Source: Chryseobacterium gleum (GTDB lineage Bacteria > Bacteroidota > Bacteroidia > Flavobacteriales_D > Crocinitomicaceae). From it: a stretch of DNA of 57,196 bases. A model generated the notes under the pieces. The model made no database searches. It had not been told where the DNA came from and worked only from the letters and a program-made list of their open reading frames with translations. A program made the translations under genes and the position numbers. This document shows, piece by piece, positions 17,396 to 26,812 of the stretch (position 1 is the stretch's first letter; each line of letters opens with the position of its first letter). The stretch spans positions 1-57,196 of the forward strand of contig CAMDGH010000004.1 in NCBI GenBank assembly GCA_945897755.1. Direction: 5' to 3'.

Positions 17396-18136
17396 ATGGA
17401 CTTCCTATCTCAAATTAACCTGTCTAATATACCGCAACACATCGCTGTTATCATGGATGGCAATGGACGTTGGGCTAAAAAACAAGGCGAAGATAGACTC
17501 TATGGACATTCTCAAGGAGTAGATTCTGTAAGGGATACGCTAAAAGCATGCCGCCGTTTAGGAGTAAAATACTTAACTTTATATGCTTTTTCTACTGAAA
17601 ATTGGAAACGCCCGAAAGAAGAAGTTGATGGTCTTATGAATTTATTAGTTCAAACAATATCGAATGAATTGCCTGAATTAAATGAAAATAATGTAAAACT
17701 TACTACAATAGGAGATGATGCAGGATTGCCCCAATATTGTAGAGAGGAATTACAACATATGAGGGAAGCTACAGCGGCAAATAATGAGATTCATTTGATT
17801 TTAGCATTAAATTATAGTGCGCGCTGGGAAATCACTCAAGCTGTAAGACAGATTGCAACTAATGTATTATCTGGTAAGATTAAACCAGAAGCAATTTCTG
17901 ATGATACAATTTCGAATTCCTTGACTACTGCATCTATTCCTGATCCTGAATTACTAATAAGAACGAGTGGTGAAAATCGGATAAGCAATTTTTTATTGTG
18001 GCAAATAGCATATACTGAATTTCATTTTACTGAGGTACTATGGCCAGATTTTAGAGAAGATGATTTATACAAAGCTGTTTTTGATTTTCAAAACAGAGAA
18101 CGTCGTTTTGGTCAAACATCAGAACAAATAAGTTGA
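17396..18136 (+). CDS. uppS: Undecaprenyl diphosphate synthase (cis-prenyltransferase)
   Basis: Condenses isopentenyl diphosphates onto farnesyl diphosphate to make the C55 lipid carrier for peptidoglycan and O-antigen. The 246-residue product has the family's five conserved regions: IAVIMDGNGRWAKK with catalytic Asp21, YGHSQGVDSVRD, LYAFSTENWKRP, and LLIRTSGENRISNFLLWQ, ending TEFHFTEVLWPDF. Length is standard. It lies just after the atpC terminator with its own promoter-like motif, and six bases before bamA, so it likely heads the uppS-bamA(-skp-skp) envelope operon known from many Bacteroidota. UppP and a DgkA-like kinase in the same window act on the same lipid. Confidence 0.97.
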   Translation: MDFLSQINLSNIPQHIAVIMDGNGRWAKKQGEDRLYGHSQGVDSVRDTLKACRRLGVKYLTLYAFSTENWKRPKEEVDGLMNLLVQTISNELPELNENNVKLTTIGDDAGLPQYCREELQHMREATAANNEIHLILALNYSARWEITQAVRQIATNVLSGKIKPEAISDDTISNSLTTASIPDPELLIRTSGENRISNFLLWQIAYTEFHFTEVLWPDFREDDLYKAVFDFQNRERRFGQTSEQIS

Positions 18137-18142
18137 TTTTAT

Positions 18143-20725
18143 ATGATTAAATACTTTTTGTTATCCTTTCATCTACTCATAGTAGTTAATACTTTTTTTT
18201 CTCAATCAAACGATACCTTAATTACTACATCTGTTATTGGGGGTTCATTTTCTATCGATTATGATCACCCAAAAGAATATGAAATTGGACCTATACGTAT
18301 TGAAGGGGCAGATAATTTTGATCACCAAGCAATTAAAATGATTGCTGGACTTAGACAAGGTCAGAAAATTAAGATTCCGGGTGTTCAGTTGTCAGAAGCG
18401 GTTCAAAATCTTTGGAAAGAATCACTTTTTTCAAACGTCGAAATTGTATTAGATAAAGAAATTAAAGGGATTGTATACTTGACGATTCGATTGAAAACAA
18501 GATCAAAATTGTCTCGATTTAAATTTGATGGTGCTTCTCGAAAAGATGCTGATAAAATAAGAGAAATTATATCCTTATATTCGGGTAAAACGATTACAGA
18601 GAATTTAACGCTGAATACTCAATTAAAGATTAAAGGATATTATAGGGAAAAAGGGTATTTTGGTGCTCAAGTTTCGATTTCACAAGAGCCAGATAAAATG
18701 ATGGTTAATGCAAGCGTTTTTCTTATTCACATCTTAAAAGGAAAACGAGTTAAGATAAAGAACATCGAAATCACAACAACGGGAGGCTTAGTATCATCTG
18801 GTGTTTCAGAGGCGAAATTAAAACGAGCAATGAAAGATACAAAAGAAGCCAAATTATGGCGCTTCTTTAAACGATCAAAATTCACCATGTCTACTTATGA
18901 TAAGGATAAAAAAGCAATATTAAATGTATTAAATTCGATTGGACTTCGAGATGCTCAAATTGAAAAAGATACTTTTTATTTGTTGAATAACAAAGAAATG
19001 GAAATCAAAATTCGAGTGAATGAAGGAGCTATTTATAAATATGGTAAAATTGACTGGATTGGAAATACTAAATTTAGTAGTGGCTATTTAGATACTATTT
19101 TGGGTATTAAGTATGGTGATGTATATAATAAGTCGATTATGGATAGTCGTTTGTCGATGAGTCAAGATGGACGTGATATATCTTCACTTTATATGGATCA
19201 AGGGCATCTTTTTTTTCAAGTAATTCCTGTGGAAACTGGAGTAAAAGACAATTATATAACCTATCAAATGCGTGTTATTGAGGGTAAAGAAGCACGTGTA
19301 AAAAAAGTGATTATAAAAGGGAATACCAAAACTAACGAACATGTTATCAGAAGGGAAATTAGAACCAAACCAGGAGATTTATTTAATAGAAACGACATTA
19401 TTAGAACTCAAAGAGAATTGTCTCAATTAGGTTATTTTAATAACGAAGGTTTTCAAATTAATCCTTTGCCAAATCCACAAGAGGGCACTGTGGATATAGA
19501 GTACATTGTTGAAGAAAAATCTTCGGATCAAATTGAATTGTCCGGCGGATATGGTGCAGGACGTATTATAGGTACATTAGGATTGACGTTTAATAATTTT
19601 TCTGCTAGAAATATGTTTGCAAAAGGCGCTTGGCAGCCATTACCTTCAGGAGATGGTCAGCGATTATCTATTCGTGCTCAAACGAATGGAAGTTTTTACC
19701 AGTCGTATAATCTATCATTCACTGAACCATGGCTAGGAGGTAAAAAACCTAACTCATTTTCTAGCTGGGTTACCCATTCTCAATTTGGAAGTGGATTGCT
19801 TAGAACAAGTTCTGCTTATAGTGGTATTTCTATTACTGGAGCTGGAATTGGTTTAGGCAAAAGAATAAAATTTCCGGATGATTTTTTTAATACCTATTAT
19901 GAAATAGGGTTTCAATATTATAATGTAATTAATTATCCTAATTATTTCCCTAGCTTTAGTCAAGGTTATGCAAATGATTTGAGTATTAAGTATGTATTGC
20001 AACGTAATTCTATTGACAGCCCCATTTTTCCTAGGGAAGGTTCTCATATGACTTTTACTGCCAAAAGTTCAATCCCTTATTTTTTATTTAATGGGAATTA
20101 TGATTTTTCTACTGCTTCTCAACAAGAAAAATATAAGTATTTAGAGTATTTTAAAATCAAATTTACAGGAGAGTGGTTTTTACCGCTTACGAGTGATAAA
20201 AAACTTATTTTAATGCCTCGTATTGGGTTTGGTTTTATGGGAGGTTATAGTAAATCAAAAGGGATTACACCCTTTGAACGTTTTTCTTTAGGCGGAAATG
20301 GGTTAAGTGGAATGAATCAGTTGGGTGGTCGAGAAATTATTGCACTACGTGGATATAATGATAATTCTTTATCAAGTTCTGGGAGTGATCCAGTGATTGC
20401 GAAATATACAATGGAATTAAGGTATCCTATTTCTTTAAACCCACAAGCTACATTTTATGTGTTAGCTTTTGGTGAAGCTGGTAATACGTTTCCTACATTG
20501 AAAAAATTCAATGCTTTTAACGTTAAAAGAGCAGCTGGTGTTGGAATTCGAGTATTTTTACCAATGTTTGGTATGTTAGGTTTAGATTATGGTTGGGGCT
20601 TTGATGAATTAGATAGCCATTCTCAAGGATATAAAGCTCAGGGAGGATCGGATGATTCAATAAAGCAAAATGGTTATTTTGGTAAATTGAATTTTACTTT
20701 TGGAATGAATTTAGGCGAATTATAA
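18143..20725 (+). CDS. bamA: Outer-membrane protein assembly factor BamA
   Basis: The Omp85-family insertase that folds beta-barrel proteins into the outer membrane. The 860-residue product has a signal peptide (LLSFHLLIVVNTFFSQ), a string of POTRA domains over about residues 45-460 (for example EIGPIRIEGADNF, RVIEGKEARVKKVIIKGN), and a C-terminal 16-strand barrel starting about 475 with VEEKSSDQIELSGGYGAG. The conserved loop-6 RGY motif is in IIALRGYNDNSLSS. The final residues GYFGKLNFTFGMNLGEL form the closing strand, though the chain ends in Leu rather than Phe. It is close behind uppS and just ahead of two Skp-type chaperone genes, a typical arrangement. Confidence 0.95.
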   Translation: MIKYFLLSFHLLIVVNTFFSQSNDTLITTSVIGGSFSIDYDHPKEYEIGPIRIEGADNFDHQAIKMIAGLRQGQKIKIPGVQLSEAVQNLWKESLFSNVEIVLDKEIKGIVYLTIRLKTRSKLSRFKFDGASRKDADKIREIISLYSGKTITENLTLNTQLKIKGYYREKGYFGAQVSISQEPDKMMVNASVFLIHILKGKRVKIKNIEITTTGGLVSSGVSEAKLKRAMKDTKEAKLWRFFKRSKFTMSTYDKDKKAILNVLNSIGLRDAQIEKDTFYLLNNKEMEIKIRVNEGAIYKYGKIDWIGNTKFSSGYLDTILGIKYGDVYNKSIMDSRLSMSQDGRDISSLYMDQGHLFFQVIPVETGVKDNYITYQMRVIEGKEARVKKVIIKGNTKTNEHVIRREIRTKPGDLFNRNDIIRTQRELSQLGYFNNEGFQINPLPNPQEGTVDIEYIVEEKSSDQIELSGGYGAGRIIGTLGLTFNNFSARNMFAKGAWQPLPSGDGQRLSIRAQTNGSFYQSYNLSFTEPWLGGKKPNSFSSWVTHSQFGSGLLRTSSAYSGISITGAGIGLGKRIKFPDDFFNTYYEIGFQYYNVINYPNYFPSFSQGYANDLSIKYVLQRNSIDSPIFPREGSHMTFTAKSSIPYFLFNGNYDFSTASQQEKYKYLEYFKIKFTGEWFLPLTSDKKLILMPRIGFGFMGGYSKSKGITPFERFSLGGNGLSGMNQLGGREIIALRGYNDNSLSSSGSDPVIAKYTMELRYPISLNPQATFYVLAFGEAGNTFPTLKKFNAFNVKRAAGVGIRVFLPMFGMLGLDYGWGFDELDSHSQGYKAQGGSDDSIKQNGYFGKLNFTFGMNLGEL

Positions 20726-20730
20726 TTCAG

Positions 20731-20738
20731 TACATTTG
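20731..20738 (+). promoter_or_regulatory. Candidate -7 promoter element for the skp pair
   Basis: TACATTTG is a perfect TAnnTTTG match, 13 bases before the first skp ATG, giving a leader of only about ten bases. It may let the chaperones be expressed separately from bamA. Confidence 0.4.
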
Positions 20739-20751
20739 AAATTTTTTTAAT

Positions 20752-21276
20752 ATGAGAAAAAAAACGCTGTCAGTAATCATCTTTTTTTTAGCGAACCTTT
20801 ATGTGTTTGCTCAAGCAACTCCTCAAAAATATGGCTATATAAATTCTGAGTATATTTTCACTAAACTTCCTGAATACAAAGATTCTAAGTCTAAATTAGA
20901 TAAATTATCTGATCGTTGGATGAAAGAAATCGAAGACAAAAACAGAGTTCTTACTCAAAAAAAAGACCTTTATAATCGGGAAGAAGTACTTTTACCTTCA
21001 GATGAAAAGGAGAGAAGATTAGCTGAATTAGCTTCATTAGAAACGGATGTTATTGAATTCCAAAAATCTAAATTCGGTGTTTCGGGTGAATATTTCCAAA
21101 AAAGACAAGAGCTGGTAAAGCCAATACAAGATAAAGTATTCGATGCGATGCAAAAAATTGCAATCAAAAAGAATTATAGTTTTATATTTGACAAGGCAAA
21201 TCAGAGTAATTTACTTTTTGCAGATAAAAAGTTTGACTTAAGCGATGATGTGATCAAAGAAATGGGGTCGAAATAA
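20752..21276 (+). CDS. skp: Skp/OmpH-family periplasmic chaperone, copy 1
   Basis: A 174-residue periplasmic chaperone that holds unfolded outer-membrane proteins for BamA. The signal peptide is KKTLSVIIFFLANLYVFAQ. The mature protein begins with the small beta domain KYGYINSEYIFTKLPEYK and continues as a long charged coiled coil (residues about 45-140), as in the three tentacles of Skp. The C-terminal strands KNYSFIFDKANQSNLLFADK close the trimer base. It directly follows bamA and precedes a second, similar gene by 25 bases. Confidence 0.92.
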   Translation: MRKKTLSVIIFFLANLYVFAQATPQKYGYINSEYIFTKLPEYKDSKSKLDKLSDRWMKEIEDKNRVLTQKKDLYNREEVLLPSDEKERRLAELASLETDVIEFQKSKFGVSGEYFQKRQELVKPIQDKVFDAMQKIAIKKNYSFIFDKANQSNLLFADKKFDLSDDVIKEMGSK

Positions 21277-21301
21277 TAACAATAAATAATAATATAATTA
21301 A

Positions 21302-21820
21302 ATGAAAAAATCAGTCTTAATCTTAATTGCGTTAGTTTCAATAGTATCCATAAACGCACAAACAAAAGTAGCTCACATTAATACTCAAAAATTATTGGAT
21401 ACGCTCCCCTCTCGAAAAGTTGCATTGAAACAAATTTCAGAATTTCAACAAAAAGGCGAAATGGAATTAAAAGATATGGAGGCTGATTTGCAAAAAACAT
21501 ATCAAAAATATATGGCGGAGCAAAATACATTAACGCCTGTTATGAAACAATATGAAGAAGAAAGAATTCAAAAAAAACAACAAGGTCTTCAACAACGTGA
21601 ACAAGAGCTACAGCAACAAATTTCTTTGTTGGGAAATGAGTTGAATGCCCCAATTTTGAAACGTGTTCAAAAAGCGGTTAAAACAGTTTCGATTTCTAAA
21701 AAATTAAATTACGTAATTGATGAGTCTACAACACTCTACTTCGATGGCGGAACAGATATTACGAATGATGTAATGCTTGAGTTGTTAAGATTGGATGCAT
21801 CTGAAACGAGCAAAAAATAA
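21302..21820 (+). CDS. skp: Skp/OmpH-family periplasmic chaperone, copy 2
   Basis: A 172-residue paralogue of the preceding gene. The signal peptide KKSVLILIALVSIVSINAQ leads to TKVAHINTQKLLDTLPSRK, then a coiled coil unusually rich in glutamine (QQKGEMELKDME, KKQQGLQQREQELQQQ) and the closing LNYVIDESTTLYFDGG. Tandem skp genes are the norm in Bacteroidota; the two probably form separate or mixed trimers. The sequences differ enough to imply an old duplication. It is followed 20 bases later by a clear terminator, which ends the bamA-skp unit. Confidence 0.92.
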   Translation: MKKSVLILIALVSIVSINAQTKVAHINTQKLLDTLPSRKVALKQISEFQQKGEMELKDMEADLQKTYQKYMAEQNTLTPVMKQYEEERIQKKQQGLQQREQELQQQISLLGNELNAPILKRVQKAVKTVSISKKLNYVIDESTTLYFDGGTDITNDVMLELLRLDASETSKK

Positions 21821-21840
21821 TTATTTTCTTTTTTTATAAT

Positions 21841-21867
21841 AGGCAATCACTTAGATTGCCTTTTTTT
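21841..21867 (+). terminator. Rho-independent terminator after the second skp gene
   Basis: AGGCAATC pairs perfectly with GATTGCCT across a 5-base loop (ACTTA), followed by a run of seven T. It lies 20 bases after the skp stop and 13 before the murI ATG, separating the chaperone unit from murI-maf. Confidence 0.93.
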
Positions 21868-21880
21868 ATGGGTAAAAATA

Positions 21881-22717
21881 ATGTTGAATAAGATTCCTAT
21901 TGGTGTATTTGATTCTGGTTATGGTGGTCTTACTGTCCTTTCAGAATTAAAGAAAGTACTGCCTGAATACGATTTTTTATATTTGGGCGATAATGCAAGG
22001 TCTCCCTATGGTAACCGTTCATTTGATGTTGTAAATGAATTTACGTTGGAAGCAGTTCGTTATTTGTTTAATCAAGGTTGTGAATTGGTTATTTTAGCTT
22101 GTAACACGGCTTCAGCTAAGGCATTACGGTCTATTCAGCAAAATGAATTACCTATTTTGGCTCCTAATAAACGTGTTTTAGGTGTAATAAGGCCAACGTC
22201 TGAAATAATTGGTGATTTCTCAATTTCTAAGCACATAGGTATTCTTGCTACTGAAGGTACTGTTAAGTCCGAATCATATTTAATTGAAATTGGAAAGTTC
22301 TTTCCTGATGCTTTTGTTACGCAACATTCCTGTTCTTTATGGGTTCCATTGATTGAAAATAATATGCACGCTACAGCCGGTGGGAAGTGGTTTATTAAAG
22401 AAGATATTAAAGCTCTTTTATCTCTCGACCCTTTGATTGATACCATTTTATTGGGCTGTACTCATTTTCCAATAGTTTCAGAATTTATTCAATCGATTGT
22501 TGGAGATCATATCCGTGTTATACCTCAAGGCGCTATCGTTGCTCAAAGTTTACTTAATTACTTGGAGCGTCATTCGGCGATTTCAGACCGTTGTTCAAAA
22601 AACGGATCTACGCGTTATTTAACTACCGAAAACGCACTTGATTTTAATCGAAAAGCATCTTATTTTTTAGATTTAGAAATTGAATCTATCCATATTTCTA
22701 TAACTAATCATACATGA
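21881..22717 (+). CDS. murI: Glutamate racemase
   Basis: Makes D-glutamate for peptidoglycan by cofactor-independent racemisation. The 278-residue product has both catalytic cysteines in their motifs: Cys74 in LACNTASA and Cys193 in LLGCTHFPI, and the N-terminal FDSGYGGLTVL with Asp11. Length is slightly above the family average. The ATG directly after the skp terminator is the start. Its stop overlaps the maf start as ATGA. No promoter with a good -7 match is visible in the 13 bases after the terminator, so the promoter may overlap the hairpin region. Confidence 0.96.
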   Translation: MLNKIPIGVFDSGYGGLTVLSELKKVLPEYDFLYLGDNARSPYGNRSFDVVNEFTLEAVRYLFNQGCELVILACNTASAKALRSIQQNELPILAPNKRVLGVIRPTSEIIGDFSISKHIGILATEGTVKSESYLIEIGKFFPDAFVTQHSCSLWVPLIENNMHATAGGKWFIKEDIKALLSLDPLIDTILLGCTHFPIVSEFIQSIVGDHIRVIPQGAIVAQSLLNYLERHSAISDRCSKNGSTRYLTTENALDFNRKASYFLDLEIESIHISITNHT

Positions 22718-23316
22718 GTATTCTTTCACACAAATTAGTACTCGGCTCAAAATCTCCGAGAAGACAAGCGTTATTGTCTGGAATGGGGCTATCTTTTGAA
22801 GTCAGAACAAATGATACGGATGAATCTTTTTCTGCCTCAATTCCAATACATTCAGTTGCTGGATATTTAGCACAAAGAAAAGCGGATGCTTTGGTCGATA
22901 CTCTTACCGAAAACGAGTTGCTTATCACTTCCGATACCGTTGTTATTATTGGGGATGATTCGCTTCTAGGAAAGCCTGAGAACAAAGAAGATGCATTTAG
23001 AATGTTGTCTATGCTTTCAGGAAAAACACACACCGTTATTACGGGAGTATGTTTAAGGACTCAAAACGAATCGCATCTATTTTCGGATAAAACAAAAGTT
23101 ACCTTTTTAGAACTTTCCGATGATGAAATTTTATTTTATTTAAATACATGTGCCCCATATGATAAAGCTGGTTCTTATGGCGTCCAAGAGTTTATTGGAT
23201 ATATTGGGATTTCCTCTTTGAATGGCTCATTCTATACTGTTATGGGATTGCCTACTCATTTGGTTTGGTTAAAACTTAAGGAGTTTGGTTTTTTAAATAC
23301 AGGTGATTTAATTTGA
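22714..23316 (+). CDS. maf: Maf-family nucleotide pyrophosphatase
   Basis: A 200-residue house-cleaning enzyme that hydrolyses non-canonical or excess nucleoside triphosphates (dTTP/UTP or 7-methyl-GTP, depending on subgroup). The N-terminal phosphate-binding motif LGSKSPRRQALLSGMG is diagnostic. Further motifs are AQRKADAL, LITSDTVVI, LGKPENKEDAFRMLSMLSGKTH and CAPYDKAGSYGVQE. The YDKAGSYGVQ form fits the dTTP/UTP-type subgroup, an inference. The start overlaps the murI stop by four bases (ATGA). Often annotated as septum formation inhibitor Maf. Confidence 0.94.
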   Translation: MSILSHKLVLGSKSPRRQALLSGMGLSFEVRTNDTDESFSASIPIHSVAGYLAQRKADALVDTLTENELLITSDTVVIIGDDSLLGKPENKEDAFRMLSMLSGKTHTVITGVCLRTQNESHLFSDKTKVTFLELSDDEILFYLNTCAPYDKAGSYGVQEFIGYIGISSLNGSFYTVMGLPTHLVWLKLKEFGFLNTGDLI

Positions 23317-23377
23317 TTTTTAATCTGAAGTTCCATTTTGTTGCCTTATTTTCTGAGTAAAGGTCTTGAATCTTTTT

Positions 23378-23385
23378 TATCTTTG
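23378..23385 (+). promoter_or_regulatory. Candidate -7 promoter element for aspS
   Basis: TATCTTTG is a perfect TAnnTTTG match, 19 bases before the aspS ATG, in the 88-base gap after maf. No clear -33 box. Confidence 0.5.
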
Positions 23386-23404
23386 TTGTATTAAATAATT
23401 TACT

Positions 23405-25168
23405 ATGTTTAGAACGCATACTTGTGGCGAATTACGCCTTGAAAATAAAGAACAAAATGTAACTTTAGCTGGTTGGGTACAAAGATCTCGAGATTTAGGT
23501 GGTATGACTTTTGTTGATCTCCGTGATCGTTATGGTATAACTCAGTTGGCTTTTAATTTAGAAGAGAATGAACTTTTGTGTTTACAGGCAAGAAAGTTAG
23601 GTCGAGAATGTGTGATTCAAGTTGTTGGTAATGTTATTGAACGTTCAAGTAAAAATAATAAACTACCTACCGGTGATATCGAAATTAGCGTCACGAATAT
23701 AATCATTTTAAACGCTTCTGCAGTTCCTCCTTTCACGATTGAAGATGATACAGATGGTGGAGAGGAAATAAGGGCGCAGTTCCGCTATTTAGATTTAAGA
23801 AGAACGCCAGTGCTAGAGAAGCTTCGATTGAGAAATAAGGTTGCACTAGAAACAAGAAAATATTTGGATGAACAGCAATTTATTGATGTTGAAACACCTT
23901 ATTTGATAAAGTCAACTCCAGAAGGTGCCCGCGATTTTGTAGTTCCAAGTAGAATGAATGAGGGGGAGTTTTATGCTTTACCTCAATCTCCTCAGACATT
24001 TAAGCAATTGTTAATGGTGTCAGGGTTTGATCGTTATTATCAACTTGTGAAGTGCTTTAGAGATGAAGATTTGCGTGCTGATCGCCAACCTGAGTTTACT
24101 CAAATTGATTGTGAAATGGCTTTTGTTGAACAGGAAGATATTTTGAATACATTCGAAGGATTAATTAAACATCTTTTTTCGGAAGTAAAAGGAATTACGT
24201 TTGACGGACCTTTTCCTCGAATGACATATGCTGAAGCAATAGAGAAATACGGTTCTGATAAGCCTGATATTCGCTTTGATTTATCATTTGTTTACCTCAC
24301 TGACATCGCAAAAGGAAAAGGATTCCCTTTATTTGACAATGCAGAATCAATTATTGCAATAAATGCAAATGATTGTTCTGAATATACCCGTAAACAAGTT
24401 GATGCATTAACGGAATGGGTCAAAAGACCTCAAGTTGGCGCTACTGGATTAATTTATCTAAAATATAACTTAGATGGATCATTAAAATCATCCGTTGATA
24501 AGTTTTTTTCAATTGAAGAATTAACCTTATGGGCTCAGGCTGCTAATGCTAAGCCGGGTGATTTATTGCTCTTGCTTTGTGGACCATTAGAAACAACGAG
24601 AAAACAATTAAGTGATCTTCGATTGCATTTAGGGAATGAACTTGGGTTACGTAATCCAAGTGTATTTAAACCTTTATGGGTGCTAGATTTCCCTTTATTG
24701 GAATGGGATGAAGAAAGCGCTAGGTATCATGCGATGCATCATCCATTTACATCTCCTAAACCAGAAGATTTTCATTTGTTAGAATCTGATCCAGGAAAGG
24801 TAAGGGCAAATGCGTATGACTTAGCTATGAATGGAGTTGAACTCGGAGGAGGATCTATTCGTATTCATGATAGAACTGTTCAAGAGCGCATGTTTTCTCT
24901 TCTTGGTTTCACTAAAGAAGAAGCTTTAAAGCAGTTTGGATTTTTGTTGAAAGCATTTGAGTACGGCGCCCCACCTCACGGAGGAATTGCTTTTGGCTTA
25001 GACCGATTAGTTGCTACAATGGGCGGTTCTGATTCAATTCGAGATTACATTGCTTTTCCAAAGAATAACAAAGGTAGAGATGTAATGATAGATGCACCTT
25101 CTGCTATAGATGATAAACAACTGGAAGAACTAAGCATCTCTTTAAAGCCATCGAATCAATTAAAGTAG
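23405..25168 (+). CDS. aspS: Aspartate-tRNA ligase
   Basis: Class II aminoacyl-tRNA synthetase, 587 residues, that charges tRNA(Asp). It begins with the OB-fold anticodon domain ([37 protein letters not shown]). Class II motif 2 is [19 protein letters not shown] and motif 3 is [12 protein letters not shown]. The bacterial-type GAD insertion domain lies between them (about 290-420). The length and the insertion show the bacterial AspRS form; whether it is discriminating or can also charge tRNA(Asn) depends on whether the genome has a separate AsnRS. The presence of gatA later in the window may bear on this. Confidence 0.97.
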   Translation: MFRTHTCGELRLENKEQNVTLAGWVQRSRDLGGMTFVDLRDRYGITQLAFNLEENELLCLQARKLGRECVIQVVGNVIERSSKNNKLPTGDIEISVTNIIILNASAVPPFTIEDDTDGGEEIRAQFRYLDLRRTPVLEKLRLRNKVALETRKYLDEQQFIDVETPYLIKSTPEGARDFVVPSRMNEGEFYALPQSPQTFKQLLMVSGFDRYYQLVKCFRDEDLRADRQPEFTQIDCEMAFVEQEDILNTFEGLIKHLFSEVKGITFDGPFPRMTYAEAIEKYGSDKPDIRFDLSFVYLTDIAKGKGFPLFDNAESIIAINANDCSEYTRKQVDALTEWVKRPQVGATGLIYLKYNLDGSLKSSVDKFFSIEELTLWAQAANAKPGDLLLLLCGPLETTRKQLSDLRLHLGNELGLRNPSVFKPLWVLDFPLLEWDEESARYHAMHHPFTSPKPEDFHLLESDPGKVRANAYDLAMNGVELGGGSIRIHDRTVQERMFSLLGFTKEEALKQFGFLLKAFEYGAPPHGGIAFGLDRLVATMGGSDSIRDYIAFPKNNKGRDVMIDAPSAIDDKQLEELSISLKPSNQLK

Positions 25169-25219
25169 CAATACCAATTCCTTGATTTAATAAAGATTTA
25201 TTTTAACGTACACTTGAAT

Positions 25220-26026
25220 ATGAAAAATATTTTTTTTGGTTTTTTGATTACTTTGTTCCTTTTATTAAGTAGTGCCTGTGGTATCTTAGATCCAAAAAAT
25301 AAAGGGAAGGGATTCAATTTATTTCCAGTAGAGCAAGACAAACAATTTGGCTTAAAAGTATCTGAAGAAATAAATGGAAATCGTTCTGAATTCCCTCAAT
25401 TAGACGCGAAAAGATATCCGGAAGTTTATAATTATATTACGAAAATTAGAAATACGATTTTAAAATCAGGAAAAGTTGATTTTTATACTGATTTTGATTG
25501 GAAAATTCATGTTATTCATGACGACAAGACCTTAAATGCATTTTGTACACCTGGGGGTTATATCTATATCTATACTGGTTTATTAAAGTATTTAGAAAGT
25601 GAAGATCAACTTGCTGGAGTGTTAGCGCATGAGATTGCTCATGCTGATATGCGACATTCAACCAGACAGATGACAAGTCAATTTGGGTTTTCAGTTCTTT
25701 CTCAAATACTTTTGGGTGACCAAAAACTTTTAATGCAAGTTTCTAATGCAATCATAGGACTTCGTTTTTCTAGAGCCCACGAAATGGAAGCGGATGAACG
25801 TTCAGTGCTTTATTTATGTGAGACTGAATATAATTCTGATGGTGCATCTGGTTTTTTCGAGAAAATTGAAAAGGAGGGAGGTTCAAAAACACCTCAATTT
25901 CTAAGTACTCATCCAAGTCCAGCAAATAGAGTCGAACACTTTCACAAAACGAAGTTTGAATTGGGCTGTTCAGGAAGACAGGATTTTAAGAAAGAATATA
26001 AAAGAATCGTATCAACCCTTCCATAA
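25220..26026 (+). CDS. M48-family metalloprotease, lipoprotein
   Basis: A 268-residue zinc protease of the M48 (BepA/LoiP-like) family. The signal peptide ends with a lipobox at LLSSACG, so the protein is probably lipid-anchored. The zinc-binding motif is HEIAH in LAGVLAHEIAHADMRHSTRQM, and the third ligand is the Glu in HEMEADERSVLYL. LNAFCTPGGYIYIYTGLL is the conserved pre-motif strand. It contains no membrane-spanning segments, unlike HtpX. In E. coli such proteins degrade or help assemble outer-membrane proteins. A TTG two codons upstream (25214) is possible, but the ATG at 25220 is preferred. The downstream cyclase gene begins one base after the stop. Confidence 0.93.
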   Translation: MKNIFFGFLITLFLLLSSACGILDPKNKGKGFNLFPVEQDKQFGLKVSEEINGNRSEFPQLDAKRYPEVYNYITKIRNTILKSGKVDFYTDFDWKIHVIHDDKTLNAFCTPGGYIYIYTGLLKYLESEDQLAGVLAHEIAHADMRHSTRQMTSQFGFSVLSQILLGDQKLLMQVSNAIIGLRFSRAHEMEADERSVLYLCETEYNSDGASGFFEKIEKEGGSKTPQFLSTHPSPANRVEHFHKTKFELGCSGRQDFKKEYKRIVSTLP

Positions 26027-26027
26027 T

Positions 26028-26789
26028 ATGAAATTATTTCTAGATCTGAATTCTTACATTGATACATCAAAAGGGCATGATATTTCTATTCCGCTTTCAA
26101 ATAATGACCATAATCCTTTAGCTTGGTATTTAACTCATCCTATTTTTGAAATTGTTCGTTCTGAAGGGTATGTGGGTGCAGTAGCAGAGGGTGGAAGTGT
26201 GAATTTTCGAACGATCACTTTTAATCCTCACGGACATGGAACACATACAGAGTGTTTAGGACACATCACAAATGAGGTTTTTTCAATCAATCAACATTTG
26301 AAAGAATCCTTTTTTATGGCTGAGCTAATTTCTGTCCAACCAAGCATAAAAGAAAATAAAGCTTTTGGAGGATATGATCATGTCATTACGAAAGAACAGC
26401 TTCAAAATGCTTTATCTGGAAAAGAAGTAAAGGCAGTCGTATTAAGAACAACTCCAAATTCGGTATCTAAAAAACAATTAAATTACACTAATACGAATCC
26501 ACCTTATCTAGATGTTGATTGTATTTCGGTATTAGATGATCTCGGTGTTGAACATTTTTTAATAGATCTTCCATCGGTTGATAGAGAAATTGATGGTGGA
26601 AAATTGGCTTTTCACCACTCATTTTGGGGTGTTCCTAATGATCTAAAATTCCATAAAACGATAACTGAGTTTATTTACGTTCCTGACCATATAAAAGACG
26701 GTGTCTATTTATTAAATCTTCAAACAGCACCTTTTGAAAACGATGCTACACCAAGTAGACCGGTGCTTTTTTCTATTTTGAGTGAATGA
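26028..26789 (+). CDS. Cyclase-family hydrolase (kynurenine formamidase-like fold)
   Basis: A 253-residue protein of the cyclase family (PF04199-type) that includes metal-dependent arylformamidases. The metal-binding signature is HGHGTHTECLGHI, where the more usual HxGTHxDxPxH has Glu in place of the first Asp and Leu for Pro; this variant looks internally consistent. Further features are VVLRTTPNS, PYLDVDCISVLDDLGVEHFLIDLPS and a late AFHHSFWGVP. The start is the ATG at 26028, one base after the metalloprotease stop; the longer open frame overlaps that gene. The substrate is unknown; no other kynurenine-pathway genes are nearby. Confidence 0.82.
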   Translation: MKLFLDLNSYIDTSKGHDISIPLSNNDHNPLAWYLTHPIFEIVRSEGYVGAVAEGGSVNFRTITFNPHGHGTHTECLGHITNEVFSINQHLKESFFMAELISVQPSIKENKAFGGYDHVITKEQLQNALSGKEVKAVVLRTTPNSVSKKQLNYTNTNPPYLDVDCISVLDDLGVEHFLIDLPSVDREIDGGKLAFHHSFWGVPNDLKFHKTITEFIYVPDHIKDGVYLLNLQTAPFENDATPSRPVLFSILSE

Positions 26790-26812
26790 ATCACTTTTGC
26801 GAATACGATTAG

